Counted from the stretch's first letter, positions 18,657 to 28,922 are shown. The stretch is DNA of 64,000 nucleotides from Endozoicomonas euniceicola (GCF_025562755.1 NZ_CP103300.1:6202501-6266500); one strand, 5' to 3'. A program made the numbers and translations. The notes: generated by a model from the sequence alone, not told the origin.

Positions 18657-18739
18657 GGGAAACAGTTAGCGGTTAGCTGTTAACTGTTGGCTGTTGGTCA
18701 GGCAGCTAAAAGCCAACAGCTAAAAGCCAAAAGCGGCTT
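18657..18739. repeat. Hairpin repeat of GTTGGCT/AGCCAAAAGC units (copy A)
   Basis: Alternating TTAGCTGTT/GTTGGCTGTT on the left and AGCTAAAAGCCAACAGC on the right can fold into a long imperfect hairpin. It abuts the stop codon of ovoA. Related repeats lie at 34333-34410, 45863-45996 and 58727-58840. Confidence 0.6.
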
Positions 18740-20872
18740 CTAGCGACAACGCCACACCGTACAATGAGCCACCGTGTGCTGATACTTTCTGGCGGTTTCC
18801 CGTATAACAAACGGAATATCCACCGGGGGCTGCACTTCTTCGAAATGCAGGCTAAGCACCCGCTTCAGGGCAGAGTAGGTATCCAGCGCTTCACCATTTT
18901 CACGAATGCCGCCCAGCCATTTATCTTTGTGGGTATAGTCTTCCAGCCAGGTATAGGGAGAAGTCAGTACAAGAAACCCTCCGGGGCGAATGCGTTCGTG
19001 GATATTTCCCAGAAAAACCAGCGGTTCGGTCAGCCGGTCAATCAGATTGCCTGCAAATACAAGGTCATAATCGCAGTACTTCGGCTTAAGGTTACAGGCA
19101 TCGCCCTGGGTAAACAGAATCCGGTTAACGTCTGTGGTATCCAGCCCCATAACCTTCAGGCTGGCGACCTTAAACTCTCCCAGCTCACCTTCTGTCGGGG
19201 TGAAATAACGGATTTTACCGTTTTTCTGTAACTCAGCAGCGGCTGAAATAAACCGTGCCGAAAAATCGATGCCGTCAACATGCTGAAACCAGCGGGCCAA
19301 CTCAAAACTGCTGCGCCCTACCGAACAGCCCAGATCAAGCGCGCGGGTCATCGGGCGGCTCCCCATCAGGCGATGACACAGTTCTGCACAGCGTTTCGGG
19401 TAATTGCTGACCCCGAAATATTCCTGGCCGAAATGAAATTCAAGGTACTGGGAGACCAGCGTATCGGTTTCATAAGGATTAATGGTTTCCTGATCTGAAG
19501 CAGTCGACTCCACATAACGAAAACCGGCATGTTGAAAAAAGTGGCGTCGAAACGCATAACGTGAGTCTTTAATGCCATAATTGCCCGTGGATATCCAACA
19601 GCCTCCCTTAATCAGATTATGTTTGCTGTCAAAGGTCGGGGTAGAAAAGTCATCGTAATAAGGGTGAACACGAAAGCCTTCGTAAGCATCAATCGGGGTA
19701 CGGGTCCATTGCCAGACATTACCGATAATGTCGCAGAAGTTACCGTTACGAAACTGGTCTACCGGGCAGGCTGAAGACCAGTATTCAAGATTGATATTAC
19801 CGGGAGCCTGCTCCCAGTAAGGCAGGTCAGTGTCAATCTGCCCCCTGAGACAATACCATTCGGCTTCCGTAGGCAGTTGAATCGATTTTCCCGTGACTTC
19901 CGATTTCCAGCGACAAAACGCCTGGGCTTCATGGCAGTTGGTATCTACCGGCCAGTTCCAGGGCATGTCAATCTCTTCCAGGAGGGTTCGGTAGTGCCAG
20001 CAATCTTCTTTTCTTACCCAGAATTCAGGATGCCTTGCTTTAGCAAAGGTTGCCCATGCCCAGCCTTCATCCGTCCACCAGCGTTCGGTGTCGTAGCCAC
20101 CGGCGTTTAAAAATGCGAGAAACTCACCATTGCTGACAAGATACTCACTGGCCTTGAAGGGCGCTACGTCGACCTCCTGTGAACCATACTCATTATCCCA
20201 GCCATACAACGGATCATCGTAAGATTTGCCCAGTTTCAGTTTGCCTCCGTTCAAAGCCACCAGCGTATTTTCCGGGGCGGCTCCGGTTTCGTTGCAGACC
20301 GGCCACGATCCATTATTGTTCAGACAAGAAAGCGGTAGCTGTCGAATAAGTACCGAGGACGTTTCCAGGTGAATACGCTCATGCTCTATCCCCATCAGAA
20401 TCAGCCAGGCGGCGCTGTCCCATTGAACCGGAATCTCCAGCGGCATCCCCCTGATAAACTCACACACCATTGCACGCACTTTTTGCCGATAGGCTTGCAA
20501 TGCCTCAACAGCAGGCCAGTCGTAGTTTTTATCATCCAAGTCATCCCAGGACATCTCATCAACGCCAATAGCCATCATGGCTTCAATATCCGGATCAATC
20601 CGGTTTTCAATCAGTCGGGCGGCGATGAGTTTATTGACAAAAAAAGTCGCCGTATGTCCGTAGTAAAAAATCAGGGGATGACGCAGTGAAATGGCTTTCA
20701 TGTACCAGGCTTCATCACTATCAAGGACTTCAAAAAGGCGGTCGTAAACATCATAGGTCTGGCAGAAATAATTAAGTATTTCTTGTCGTTTACTCTCCGG
20801 CGTACCGGTATTCAGGAGTGGCATCCGGCTGGATAGAGTCTTGTCAGCAGTCACAAAGTTAAGCACTGTCAT
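18740..20872 (-). CDS. ovoA: Ovothiol biosynthesis protein OvoA (sulfoxide synthase plus methyltransferase)
   Basis: 710 residues from MTVLNFV, where GGGAG precedes the ATG; an in-frame extension of 26 residues is unlikely. The N-terminal DinB-like domain carries the iron ligands HERIHLE near residues 164-170, and an FGE-sulfatase-type domain (YLVSNGEFLAF, LPTEAEW, NVWQWT, GGCW, SRYAFRRHFF) follows. The last third is a SAM methyltransferase (ALDLGCSVGRS near 511, GIDFSARF). This three-part order is that of OvoA, which joins histidine and cysteine oxidatively and then N-methylates; EgtB lacks the C-terminal enzyme. The product protects against oxidants in marine organisms. Single gene with its own promoter region (20873-21145). 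Confidence 0.85.
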   Translation of the reverse strand: MTVLNFVTADKTLSSRMPLLNTGTPESKRQEILNYFCQTYDVYDRLFEVLDSDEAWYMKAISLRHPLIFYYGHTATFFVNKLIAARLIENRIDPDIEAMMAIGVDEMSWDDLDDKNYDWPAVEALQAYRQKVRAMVCEFIRGMPLEIPVQWDSAAWLILMGIEHERIHLETSSVLIRQLPLSCLNNNGSWPVCNETGAAPENTLVALNGGKLKLGKSYDDPLYGWDNEYGSQEVDVAPFKASEYLVSNGEFLAFLNAGGYDTERWWTDEGWAWATFAKARHPEFWVRKEDCWHYRTLLEEIDMPWNWPVDTNCHEAQAFCRWKSEVTGKSIQLPTEAEWYCLRGQIDTDLPYWEQAPGNINLEYWSSACPVDQFRNGNFCDIIGNVWQWTRTPIDAYEGFRVHPYYDDFSTPTFDSKHNLIKGGCWISTGNYGIKDSRYAFRRHFFQHAGFRYVESTASDQETINPYETDTLVSQYLEFHFGQEYFGVSNYPKRCAELCHRLMGSRPMTRALDLGCSVGRSSFELARWFQHVDGIDFSARFISAAAELQKNGKIRYFTPTEGELGEFKVASLKVMGLDTTDVNRILFTQGDACNLKPKYCDYDLVFAGNLIDRLTEPLVFLGNIHERIRPGGFLVLTSPYTWLEDYTHKDKWLGGIRENGEALDTYSALKRVLSLHFEEVQPPVDIPFVIRETARKYQHTVAHCTVWRCR

Positions 20873-21145
20873 TTTTCTCCCGGGGGTAGAAAGACAATTT
20901 TTCAATTGCCTGTAACAGAAGATAAATAATAGATTACCGTGTTGATTCACACCCTGCTACTGAATGACTCAATGGCGCTGATGCCAGTACAGTGCTATAC
21001 ACTCTGGGTAAAAATGCCAGAGTGAATAATTTTAAGGTTAGTGCTGGGTTTCAGTATTGACTGGGCAGCCAGTTACGACAGGCAAAATCTGAACATAACA
21101 AATGAGTGCTGTAGTGGTACAAAACAAATTTAGGCAGGTTTTTTT

Positions 21146-24100
21146 TTGAAATCAGGCTTTTTGATTTTATTGTGGTGCCTGTCGCTATCCGCTTTTGCTG
21201 AACCGGACAGGTCGCAAGACGAGCCTGACTCCTTTGACCTGCAGGCTCAGGGAATAATCATACAGGTTCCGCTGGATTTGACCGTCATAGGCCAAGCCGC
21301 AGTGATTCAGATAGCTGCCTCTTTTGCAGCAATGCTGCCCGCTGCTGTCCAGCATTACAATGGATACGAACCGTTAGCACCTCTGACCCTAAAGATGGTG
21401 CAACAGTTTGGGTGGGTGCTTAGCTATTTAAACAGGCCTTACCAGTACTCACTGCTGCATCCGTGGATTGTTCATTGTCTTGCTCCTAAAGCGGGCTTTT
21501 CGAAATTTTCACCGCCAGCACAGGAGACGTCCACCATAACCAGTGAGGGAAAACCCAGACACCGCAATCTTCCCCAAATAGCCCTCGACCCTTCATTCCA
21601 TGTTGAAAAGAATCTGTCTGGCGGACTCTCTGCCCTGATTGGCTATCTGGCCGAACTGTCAGGAACCAATACGCCACTCAATCAACCACTGGTCAGTACT
21701 GACAAAGTGGCAAATCTCAGTGTGCTCCAGAACGATAATGACAACATCAGGCTCTCTGCAACCATTCTGGATGGCAGAAACGCAACCCACGAGTTTTTGC
21801 TGGGCAGAGATAAAAGCACTTTTTGGATAGAACGTCTTAACCAGAAAGACATAACACCTGCTATGCGTGTGGTATGGAATGCTGCCCAACCCGGTAGCCA
21901 GACCATACGGCTCAGCGTGCAACTGCCCGACCCTGTCAGCCAGACCAGTCCAGGTAAACTATGGCGAATAAAGATCCCGGAGTGGTTAACCCGACACTTA
22001 TTGGCAAAGAGTACTGCAGAGGCACTAAAGGGTTTTAGTGAGCTGATTCTTAACTGGCGTTTGCCACAAATAGCCTCCGGGTTATTTTCAGAAAGCCCAA
22101 AGTCCGTAAACAAACGGTGTAATAGCCTGACCGCCCCATTGTGGCACAGTAAAAACGATATCAAGTGGCTTAGTGATAGTCTGTCGACCGTTAATTTAAT
22201 GTTGTCTAACAGTAAGTCAGTTCCGACATCTCCAAGCCAGGAACAAAACGGCGCTGCAGCTTTGTCAACGTCAGGAACAGGCCAGACTACAAAATCGGAT
22301 AATGACATAATCAGACGCCATGACTCGCAGGAGGACGATAATGTTTCTGATAAAAACAACGGCGATGACAACAACCCTTCAGCTCATAACACTGACTCAA
22401 AACTGGCTCATCAGGAAGTAAACAGCCTGCTCTGGCAGGTAACAGAAGCATTCTACTCCCATGACACTATTCAGATAAGTCTTGACGAGAGTTATCAGAT
22501 TATCAGTGGCTTAAGCTCTGTAGGTCTGGCCCAGGTATTACCCGTCAACCTGGTTCAAATGAGTCAGTGGCCCCTCGTGATGAGCAAATCCCTGGTTCAC
22601 TTTTTAAGAAACTATCTGAACGCTGATGACAGCATTATTGGTGAGCCATTGGCTGGCAGCGAATACGTTTACAAAGTGAGCCCAAAAGCATTCGATCAGT
22701 TAATGAAGGAACAGACTAAGGTTGCAGAGTTGATAGAGGCTCGCAAAACACTGTATTCCCTTATCAACGAACTGCTCGATGATTACTGCGGCTCGGAAGA
22801 ACATTGCTATTTTGGTGGAGAAGCGGTGAGAGCATTCATTCGCAAACACTTCTATGGCTACAATCCTTTGTTCAAGGGCAATTTGCCGGTTTCAAATGAT
22901 ATTGACGCACTGATACCTGATACAGATGTTGAAACTTTCGTACAGTTTATCACCGACAAACTGACAGGTTATACCTTAAAGGGAGATCTTCGCACTCCAA
23001 ATCTTGCTATTGCATTTTCCGATGCAAGGCCGGGTCTGTTTTTTAATGTCTATAAACTTGAATTCAGCCTTGACCGCTTTGATAAAGAGTTATTGCCTGG
23101 CCTTGATTTTGCCATAGCCAACCAAAAACTTGAGGGGCCGTTTTTATCGCCTGAAACAATAGTTTACGAGAGTATAAAACGTGGCTGCGGACCGACCACG
23201 GACTGTCGGTCTAAGCATGTAGATCGCTTACTGCTTTTAAACGCCCTCTTTCCTTCAGTCTCAATGCTCAACGACCTCATGAGACAACTTATTCCGGGCT
23301 CCCAGACAGAGGAGTTCTCAACCAACAGCTTAGTGCTCACGAAAGAGCAGGAAATAGCACAACTCAAGCAGGTAGCGAAGACAAGATTAAAAGAAGCCCA
23401 GATAAAAAGAGATAAATTAAAAACAGACCTGTTCATGTCTAAAGAACAAAATCAGGCACTGGAGGGTAAACTGGCTTCTTTGCAAAAAACCTTCGACACG
23501 CAAGAGGAACTTATTAAAAGTCAGAAGGGCAAACTGACGTATTTGCAAAAAGCCTTCAATATACAAAGAGAGGAGCTCATGGAAAGCCAGAGGAACAGCG
23601 AACAGCTCTCCATCAAACTGAACAAAGTACGCAGTAAAGGGGTCAATGATGAAAAGGAAAACTGGAAGTTGAAAGTAAAAGCGCTTGAGTCAGACCTTAG
23701 CACAGGCCAGCTGGAGCTTGAAAAAGAGAAAGAAAAAAGTTTTAAACTGAACAATAAAAATATAAAAATGAAACTCTCTTTGACTCACCAGAAAGAACAG
23801 CTAACTACATCTGAATCAACTCTGGCTGAAAAAGATGAGAAAATACAAACACTGAGCGATAAAAATAAACACCTTCAGGAACAAATCAAAGCTCTCTATC
23901 GTCAAAAAAAATACCTGAAGGTTGGCTTCGGCTTTTTGGCTATACCCTCCATAGCAATGGTGACTAAAGAAATTCTGAAGCATTACCATAAGATGACACC
24001 TGTAGTATGCGGACAGCTCAGTTATGAATACTCCAAAAGGCTTTGCTCATTTATTAAATACCTGGATTCAGCCACTCTTGAAATCATTAAAACCATGGAT

Positions 24101-24910
24101 CGGCTTTCAGGGCATCACCGAGTCGTAAAATACAAAGTTTTTCCTGCCAATTTAGAGACTGGGCAACTGAGCCACGCCATCAATGATCCAGATATGTACG
24201 TCTTGAGAAAAACGGTTGCTCTCAATGGTCACTCCCTGCTATTACTTTATGAGAGCCATACTTACTGGGAAAATATGAACGTAGACGAACTGGCTCAGAT
24301 CGTTCTTGCTCTCAGTCATAGAATAACAAACAACTCTAGAAAACCAGTCGGGACACTGGCGGATTACATAGAGGGAACCATTGCCTATTGTGGCTACATG
24401 CCGAATGAACGGTGGCAAAGGGAGTGCACAGACAGAGCGATAGACCGGATTTTCACCCAGGGCTACCTGCCTGAAGAATTTAATACCGTCAAAATTGACG
24501 AGCCTGATGTGCAAACGAACAACCGTTATATAGCCTTCTTACCCGTCTGGAATGTTAGCAAGCAGCGTATGACATGGCACGATATCTGGCCCTACCGACT
24601 TGATACCAATGGTTATCACCTGCTTGGAAATTCCAGCGAGCAAACCGCTTATAATTATAAATGCGATGAACCAGATAAAGAGTCTCAGTTAAGACTTTTC
24701 ATCAAACTAAAGTGGCAGCATTTCGGCAATGCCAGCTGTGACCGTAATATGCACGTCCAATTAATCAACGTCCCCAAAAATGTGGTGATCTGGTTCTCCA
24801 GCTACCACCGATATAAATACTATATAAACCAGGCACGAAGCTATGATGAACAGGGTATTTACCTGAATGCTTGGAGGAACCCTTCTAATAACCTTAAGCC
24901 ATCCATGTGA
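21146..24910 (+). CDS. Very large secreted protein with nucleotidyltransferase-like core and coiled coil
   Basis: 1254 residues. TTG start chosen because it alone gives a full signal peptide (FLILLWCLSLSAFAE) and GGCAGG stands 7 bases upstream. Residues 30-330 are of unknown type; 360-420 are acidic, Ser/Asn-rich and probably disordered. Residues about 550-680 resemble the head of poly(A)-polymerase/CCA-type nucleotidyltransferases: YFGGEAVRAF, then NDIDALIP with the Asp-x-Asp pair near 585, then LFFNVYKLEF. Residues about 730-920 form a long Lys/Glu coiled coil, followed by a hydrophobic segment (VGFGFLAIPSIAMV) near 925-940 and a 300-residue C-terminal domain. No family recognised as a whole. 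Topology (export followed by an internal membrane segment) suggests envelope attachment or a translocated effector. Confidence 0.6.
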   Translation: MKSGFLILLWCLSLSAFAEPDRSQDEPDSFDLQAQGIIIQVPLDLTVIGQAAVIQIAASFAAMLPAAVQHYNGYEPLAPLTLKMVQQFGWVLSYLNRPYQYSLLHPWIVHCLAPKAGFSKFSPPAQETSTITSEGKPRHRNLPQIALDPSFHVEKNLSGGLSALIGYLAELSGTNTPLNQPLVSTDKVANLSVLQNDNDNIRLSATILDGRNATHEFLLGRDKSTFWIERLNQKDITPAMRVVWNAAQPGSQTIRLSVQLPDPVSQTSPGKLWRIKIPEWLTRHLLAKSTAEALKGFSELILNWRLPQIASGLFSESPKSVNKRCNSLTAPLWHSKNDIKWLSDSLSTVNLMLSNSKSVPTSPSQEQNGAAALSTSGTGQTTKSDNDIIRRHDSQEDDNVSDKNNGDDNNPSAHNTDSKLAHQEVNSLLWQVTEAFYSHDTIQISLDESYQIISGLSSVGLAQVLPVNLVQMSQWPLVMSKSLVHFLRNYLNADDSIIGEPLAGSEYVYKVSPKAFDQLMKEQTKVAELIEARKTLYSLINELLDDYCGSEEHCYFGGEAVRAFIRKHFYGYNPLFKGNLPVSNDIDALIPDTDVETFVQFITDKLTGYTLKGDLRTPNLAIAFSDARPGLFFNVYKLEFSLDRFDKELLPGLDFAIANQKLEGPFLSPETIVYESIKRGCGPTTDCRSKHVDRLLLLNALFPSVSMLNDLMRQLIPGSQTEEFSTNSLVLTKEQEIAQLKQVAKTRLKEAQIKRDKLKTDLFMSKEQNQALEGKLASLQKTFDTQEELIKSQKGKLTYLQKAFNIQREELMESQRNSEQLSIKLNKVRSKGVNDEKENWKLKVKALESDLSTGQLELEKEKEKSFKLNNKNIKMKLSLTHQKEQLTTSESTLAEKDEKIQTLSDKNKHLQEQIKALYRQKKYLKVGFGFLAIPSIAMVTKEILKHYHKMTPVVCGQLSYEYSKRLCSFIKYLDSATLEIIKTMDRLSGHHRVVKYKVFPANLETGQLSHAINDPDMYVLRKTVALNGHSLLLLYESHTYWENMNVDELAQIVLALSHRITNNSRKPVGTLADYIEGTIAYCGYMPNERWQRECTDRAIDRIFTQGYLPEEFNTVKIDEPDVQTNNRYIAFLPVWNVSKQRMTWHDIWPYRLDTNGYHLLGNSSEQTAYNYKCDEPDKESQLRLFIKLKWQHFGNASCDRNMHVQLINVPKNVVIWFSSYHRYKYYINQARSYDEQGIYLNAWRNPSNNLKPSM

Positions 24911-25224
24911 TTTAATAACCGCTACCTGGTGATTCATGATCCATACGTCCTTAAATGATCGGTTACGCTTAAATGACTCTTTTGATATCGGGAAATATTT
25001 TCTCAAAACACTTCCAGAATGCAGATCCGTAATTGAGCCGAAACTCCTCTTCGGGCTCAATGTCACGGGTAGCAACCAGCAAAACCATAACGGAATGTTT
25101 CCTGATGAATTTAGTATTATAGGGCAATGGCACTGACTTAAGACTTAATCCCTTGGCATGAAAGGCTTGCCCAAGAACAAATCATCTATAAATAGATGAA
25201 GTTAACAGAGCCCTCGAGCAAGCC
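24911..25224. other. Gene-free stretch upstream of the IS66 element
   Basis: No supported gene. TTAAGAC at 25138-25144 is inverted as GTCTTAA at 27122-27128 and could be part of the terminal repeats of the IS66-family element. Confidence 0.4.
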
Positions 25225-25386
25225 ATGAACAAGTCTAGCCCAGAATATCTAAAACTCGCTGACCAATGTCTGAAGCAGTTTGCACAAACATCTGAAGACG
25301 CCTTGGCTTCTCTACTCTCCACAGAGATCCTGAATGCCTTTGAGAAAAAATCGACCTCCAGAGGTAACTTTTCTACAAACCACTAA
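25225..25386 (+). CDS. Small open frame inside the IS66-family element
   Basis: 53 residues, MNKSSPEYLKLADQCLKQF to FSTNH, ending 30 bases before the transposase start. It is helical and polar. It may be a short accessory protein of the element, as small frames often precede IS66 transposases, but I recognise no family and the frame could be spurious. Confidence 0.4.
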   Translation: MNKSSPEYLKLADQCLKQFAQTSEDALASLLSTEILNAFEKKSTSRGNFSTNH

Positions 25387-25417
25387 ACATAAGCTCAAAG
25401 TCGTCTACTTTTAGAGT

Positions 25418-27091
25418 ATGCAAAATGCTCATGTTTCAGGATCAGGCACAACACCTGCATTACTGTCTGCCCCCTTTGCTACCTCGCAGGTCATCCTCAC
25501 CAAGCAGGAACACATCCAGCTAAAACAGCAGGCCAACCTCTGGCATGCCATGTGGAAGGCGGCCTGTGGCCGAGAGAAAAAAGTATTGGCTAAAAATGCC
25601 TCTCTTATCGCTCAGCATAAAGCCGAAATGGCTGGGTTGAACACCCAGGTCGCTGATCTGAAATCAGAACTGGCACACATGAAGCACTTGCTTTTCGGTC
25701 GTAAATCAGAGAAGACCAGTTCTTCTTCAAAGAAAAGTGGCAATACTACCCGGCCACCTTCAAATCGAAAACGAGGTCACCAGCCCGGAGTCCCCGGCTC
25801 TGGTCGCCATCTTCACAACAACCTGCCAGTGGTTCATGAGTCTGTAGACTTACCAGTGGACAAACAGTGTTGTACAGTCTGTCACCGGCCATTCAAGTCT
25901 TTTTTCAATGACGACAGCTGCGACGTAATTGAAGTTGAAGTTAAGGCTCACGTTCGTCGTTATCACCGAAGGCATTACCAAAAAACTTGCCAGTGCCCTG
26001 AAACGCCCAATATTACTACTCCACCACCTCCACCAAGACTCATCAACAAAGGAAAGCTTGGTATTTCTGTCTGGGTGGAGCTGTTGCTGAATAAGTACGC
26101 ATACGGCATCCCCATAAACAGGCAACTTGAGTCTTATAAGACTCAGGGACTGGAACTGTCGCAGGCGACCATCTCCTTTGGCCTGGAAGCTATAACGCCC
26201 TTTTTTGAGCCGGTTGCCGAAGCTACTCGGGAATTCGTCGCCAGTAGCGATCAGTGGCATGCTGATGAAACCCGGTGGATCAGCTGGGCACATGAGACCA
26301 CAGGTTCTCACAAACATTGGCTTTGGGTATTTCTCTGTGATCAGGCGGTTTATTTCAGCATTGCTGACACCCGTGCGGCTGTCGTACCAGAGTCGATCAT
26401 TGGTGACGGGGCTGGAACGCTGGTGTGTGACCGATACTCAGCGTACAAAAAGCTTGCGAATGATGCGGTGTCTATTAATTTAGCTTTCTGCTGGGCTCAC
26501 GTCAGGCGGGATTTTATTGACGCTCAACGAGGTGATCCGGAGTTGGAGAAATGGAGCGCCACCTGGGTGAACAGGATTGGTCGTTTATATCATCTTAATA
26601 GTCAGCGACTTGAAGTGCTTGATGAACCAGAGCAGCTAGCAACACAGCAGTTACGGCTTGAACATCAGGTAGAGCAGATGACAATCCAGAGGGTTCAGGA
26701 ACTTAATCGTCCTAAACTGCGAGTCAGAGCGAAAAAAGTGCTCGAAAGTCTACAGAATCACTGGGAAGGATTGACCCGCTTTGTCACTGATCCCGGTATC
26801 CCCATGGATAACAACGCTGCAGAGCAAGCACTGCGCACAGGTGTCGTTGGCAGGAAGAATTACTACGGCTCTGGCAGCGTATGGAGTGCTGATATAGCCG
26901 CTTTTCTATTCAGCGTTTTTATGACGCTAAAGCTTTGGGATATTAATCCAAAAATCTGGCTGGGTGCCTATCTTGAGGCTTGTGCCATAAATGGCAGGAA
27001 GCCACCTAATGATCTCACTCCTTATCTGCCCTGGTTAATGAGTGAGGAGCGGCTTTGTGAAATGCGCAATCATGATCCGCCAAAGGTATAA
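25418..27091 (+). CDS. tnpC: IS66-family transposase
   Basis: 557 residues, full length. An N-terminal leucine-zipper-like helix (VADLKSELAHMKHLLFGRKSEK), a Pro/Lys-rich linker, a zinc-binding segment (CCTVCHRPF ... CQCPE), then the DDE core: WHADETRW (first Asp), LVCDRYSAYK (second Asp), FCWAHVRRDF, and MDNNAAEQALR with the terminal Glu. GNTTRPPSNRKRGHQPG matches the usual basic linker. No frameshift or stop is seen, so it may still be active. Confidence 0.92.
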   Translation: MQNAHVSGSGTTPALLSAPFATSQVILTKQEHIQLKQQANLWHAMWKAACGREKKVLAKNASLIAQHKAEMAGLNTQVADLKSELAHMKHLLFGRKSEKTSSSSKKSGNTTRPPSNRKRGHQPGVPGSGRHLHNNLPVVHESVDLPVDKQCCTVCHRPFKSFFNDDSCDVIEVEVKAHVRRYHRRHYQKTCQCPETPNITTPPPPPRLINKGKLGISVWVELLLNKYAYGIPINRQLESYKTQGLELSQATISFGLEAITPFFEPVAEATREFVASSDQWHADETRWISWAHETTGSHKHWLWVFLCDQAVYFSIADTRAAVVPESIIGDGAGTLVCDRYSAYKKLANDAVSINLAFCWAHVRRDFIDAQRGDPELEKWSATWVNRIGRLYHLNSQRLEVLDEPEQLATQQLRLEHQVEQMTIQRVQELNRPKLRVRAKKVLESLQNHWEGLTRFVTDPGIPMDNNAAEQALRTGVVGRKNYYGSGSVWSADIAAFLFSVFMTLKLWDINPKIWLGAYLEACAINGRKPPNDLTPYLPWLMSEERLCEMRNHDPPKV

Positions 27092-27124
27092 CAATTGGAG
27101 GCAACAATAGGGAAAAGCGGTGTC

Positions 27125-27538
27125 TTAATTGCTAATTTTGAAGCGGTTTGTAGAAAAGTTACGCAGAAGTAATATGGCCTGATTCAAGTCCGGGCGATGG
27201 TCTCGACTGTAGCCCTTGCAAAGCCGGATACAATTAAGGTCTTCATCGCTCACTTCGTCATCACAATTATAACGACCATCGACGTGAAACCCTGTACCAT
27301 CGAGGTTCAGTGCATCGCACGGTAATTTGAGGTGCTTCGCCACCTTGATAGCCAGCTCGAAATGGACTTTACTAACATCCAGATCAAAAAGTACGTCCAG
27401 CGCCCTTCCCAGTACTTTGTCGTTTATGTGTTCGGGTTCAATCCCGCCCCTGATTAGTTTGTCGAGGGGTTTATTGGCGAAGAACTGAGGGAACATATGG
27501 AGAGACTGTCCTGTGAAGCCAAGACCGTTGATTATCAT
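27125..27538 (-). pseudogene. IS1634-type transposase fragment
   Basis: 137 codons resembling the first third of an IS1634-family transposase: MIINGLGFTGQSLHMFPQFF, PEHINDKVLGRALD, LNLDGTGFHVDGRY (first catalytic Asp region) and GYSRDHRPDLNQ. The family protein is over 500 residues; both the N-terminus beyond SLFAMIINGLG and the rest of the catalytic domain are missing. The IS66 element ends right at its 3' side, suggesting that insertion truncated it. Confidence 0.75.
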
Positions 27539-27671
27539 AGCAAACAGCGAGGAACCAATTTGTACTCAGGGTCTAAAAGCCACTGCAAAAACATCGACCA
27601 CTGTCAGGCTCTGCCTCAAGTGCATTGTGGCAGAGCGTTATTTTCATTGTGCGGGGTGACCGGAAATGCGG

Positions 27672-28369
27672 TCATGAAGATTTGGTGGCCATATCATGAT
27701 CCAGCGCTTTGACCGCTTCAGTTCCTCTTGCTTTACCACCTCTGGAAAAATTTCCAAGGTTAACCGTTGCTTTGCAATCAATGCTGATCTGAAGACTCTG
27801 CTTTCTCTGGCTTGCGGTGCTTTTTACTTGTTTGACGTTTTCAAAGATGGCATCGGTTTCCGGGATTTTTTTTCCGGCGTGGTCTTCTGTACCTTGTGAA
27901 GTTTATAGCCCATACGGTTCAACATGTTGCAGAAAGTACGCTCTTTGGGAAGTTGCTCTTCCTGCCACCCTTTTTCATCAATCAGTTTTTTCCGAACAGC
28001 ACTGGCTGTTATGCGAGCATAGGAGAACGTATTTCTGAGCTGCGGGTCAGCCTGACTTTCAGGGTCAACCAGGCTTCGGATGTCTTGTTCCAGTTGAGGG
28101 TTTGCTACTTCTGCTTTTGGCTTGCCCTGAGATACGTAATTTCCATAACAAATAAGTCCTGTCCTTTTTTCATGCATCCCGAGTTCAACGGTATGACGAC
28201 CAAAATTGAACTCGGTTTCAGTAAGGCGTGGACTACCAAAACAGAGCTGTTCAGCGACTTCAGCTATGAAGGCTCTGTGTTCAGAGCCTTTGAGCTTTTT
28301 AGCAGCAAGTATAATGAGGTGTTTGCATTCAGGGGTGACATTAACGCTGGACATGACGTTCACAATCAA
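27672..28369 (-). pseudogene. ISAzo13-type transposase relic (N-terminal and central part)
   Basis: The first 181 codons (MSSVNVTPECKHLII ... VDPESQADPQLRNTFSYARITASAVRKKL ... RMGYKLHKVQK) are the N-terminal domain. Near 27840 the reading shifts by one base; the next frame continues ENVKQVKSTASQ and ISIDCKATVNLGNFSRGG, the first catalytic Asp region of the family, and ends after ALDHDM. The C-terminal half is missing. It is complementary to the relic at 10050-10494, which keeps the C-terminus. Confidence 0.75.
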
Positions 28370-28922
28370 TCACAGAGGGAGTAAGCAGGAAAGATACTCC
28401 GGTAAAGTTTGTTATGCCACTCCCCTTAAAACATGAGCGTTTGATAAAATTTCTAGCGTCGGCGCAGCCAGCCCCGTCAGGCATACATTAAAAACCTGCC
28501 TGAACCGGCTAAATCATTGGTTTTGAGTTCAGCTATGCCGCTTTTGCCGAAGGAAAATCCAGGGCGTTAGAGGTTTTTTATCCTCTTTGTTATCATTTCT
28601 GTCTGGCATATCCAGTCCCTTCACTTTAACAGTGCATTTACACCATATGGTCAACAGGTTGCATCGCATTTTCAGCGATGCCAGCCCCGAATCTTGCCAG
28701 TGGTCTGAAGGGGCAACTCCCATGCGGGATACAGACCGGCAGTATAGGTTTTTGCCGACTTGCCTTCTCATCAGGAGAGTTACTCTAAAAACCCATACTA
28801 AAACCTATACCAGCAAATGCGCTAAGTCCCCCTTCGTTGGTTTTATTTGGGACTTATTGAGACTACGAACACTCGACCAAATAGCCGTAAACCCCATGAT
28901 TTATAGCGATTTAGTGACTTAA
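28370..28922. other. Gene-free stretch before mutS
   Basis: About 550 bases. The first 55 are the ISAzo13-type element end shared with 10495-10550. A weak 80-residue minus-strand frame at 28529-28771 has no recognisable family. GTCCC...GGGAC near 28826-28857 can form a hairpin. The mutS promoter must lie here, but no box could be chosen with confidence. Confidence 0.45.

Larger units (their letters stand above)
25138..27128 (+). mobile_element. IS66-family insertion element
   Basis: Bounded here by the short inverted repeat TTAAGAC/GTCTTAA (about 2.0 kb apart); the true ends may extend a few bases. It carries a small open frame and the large transposase. No tnpA/tnpB accessory genes are seen, as in the simplified IS66 branch (ISBst12 type). 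It sits between the large secreted-protein gene and a truncated IS1634 gene. Confidence 0.5.

Noticed and set aside
28529..28771. Minus-strand 80-codon frame before mutS
   Set aside because: No family, no ribosome site, and it lies in transposon-scarred DNA.
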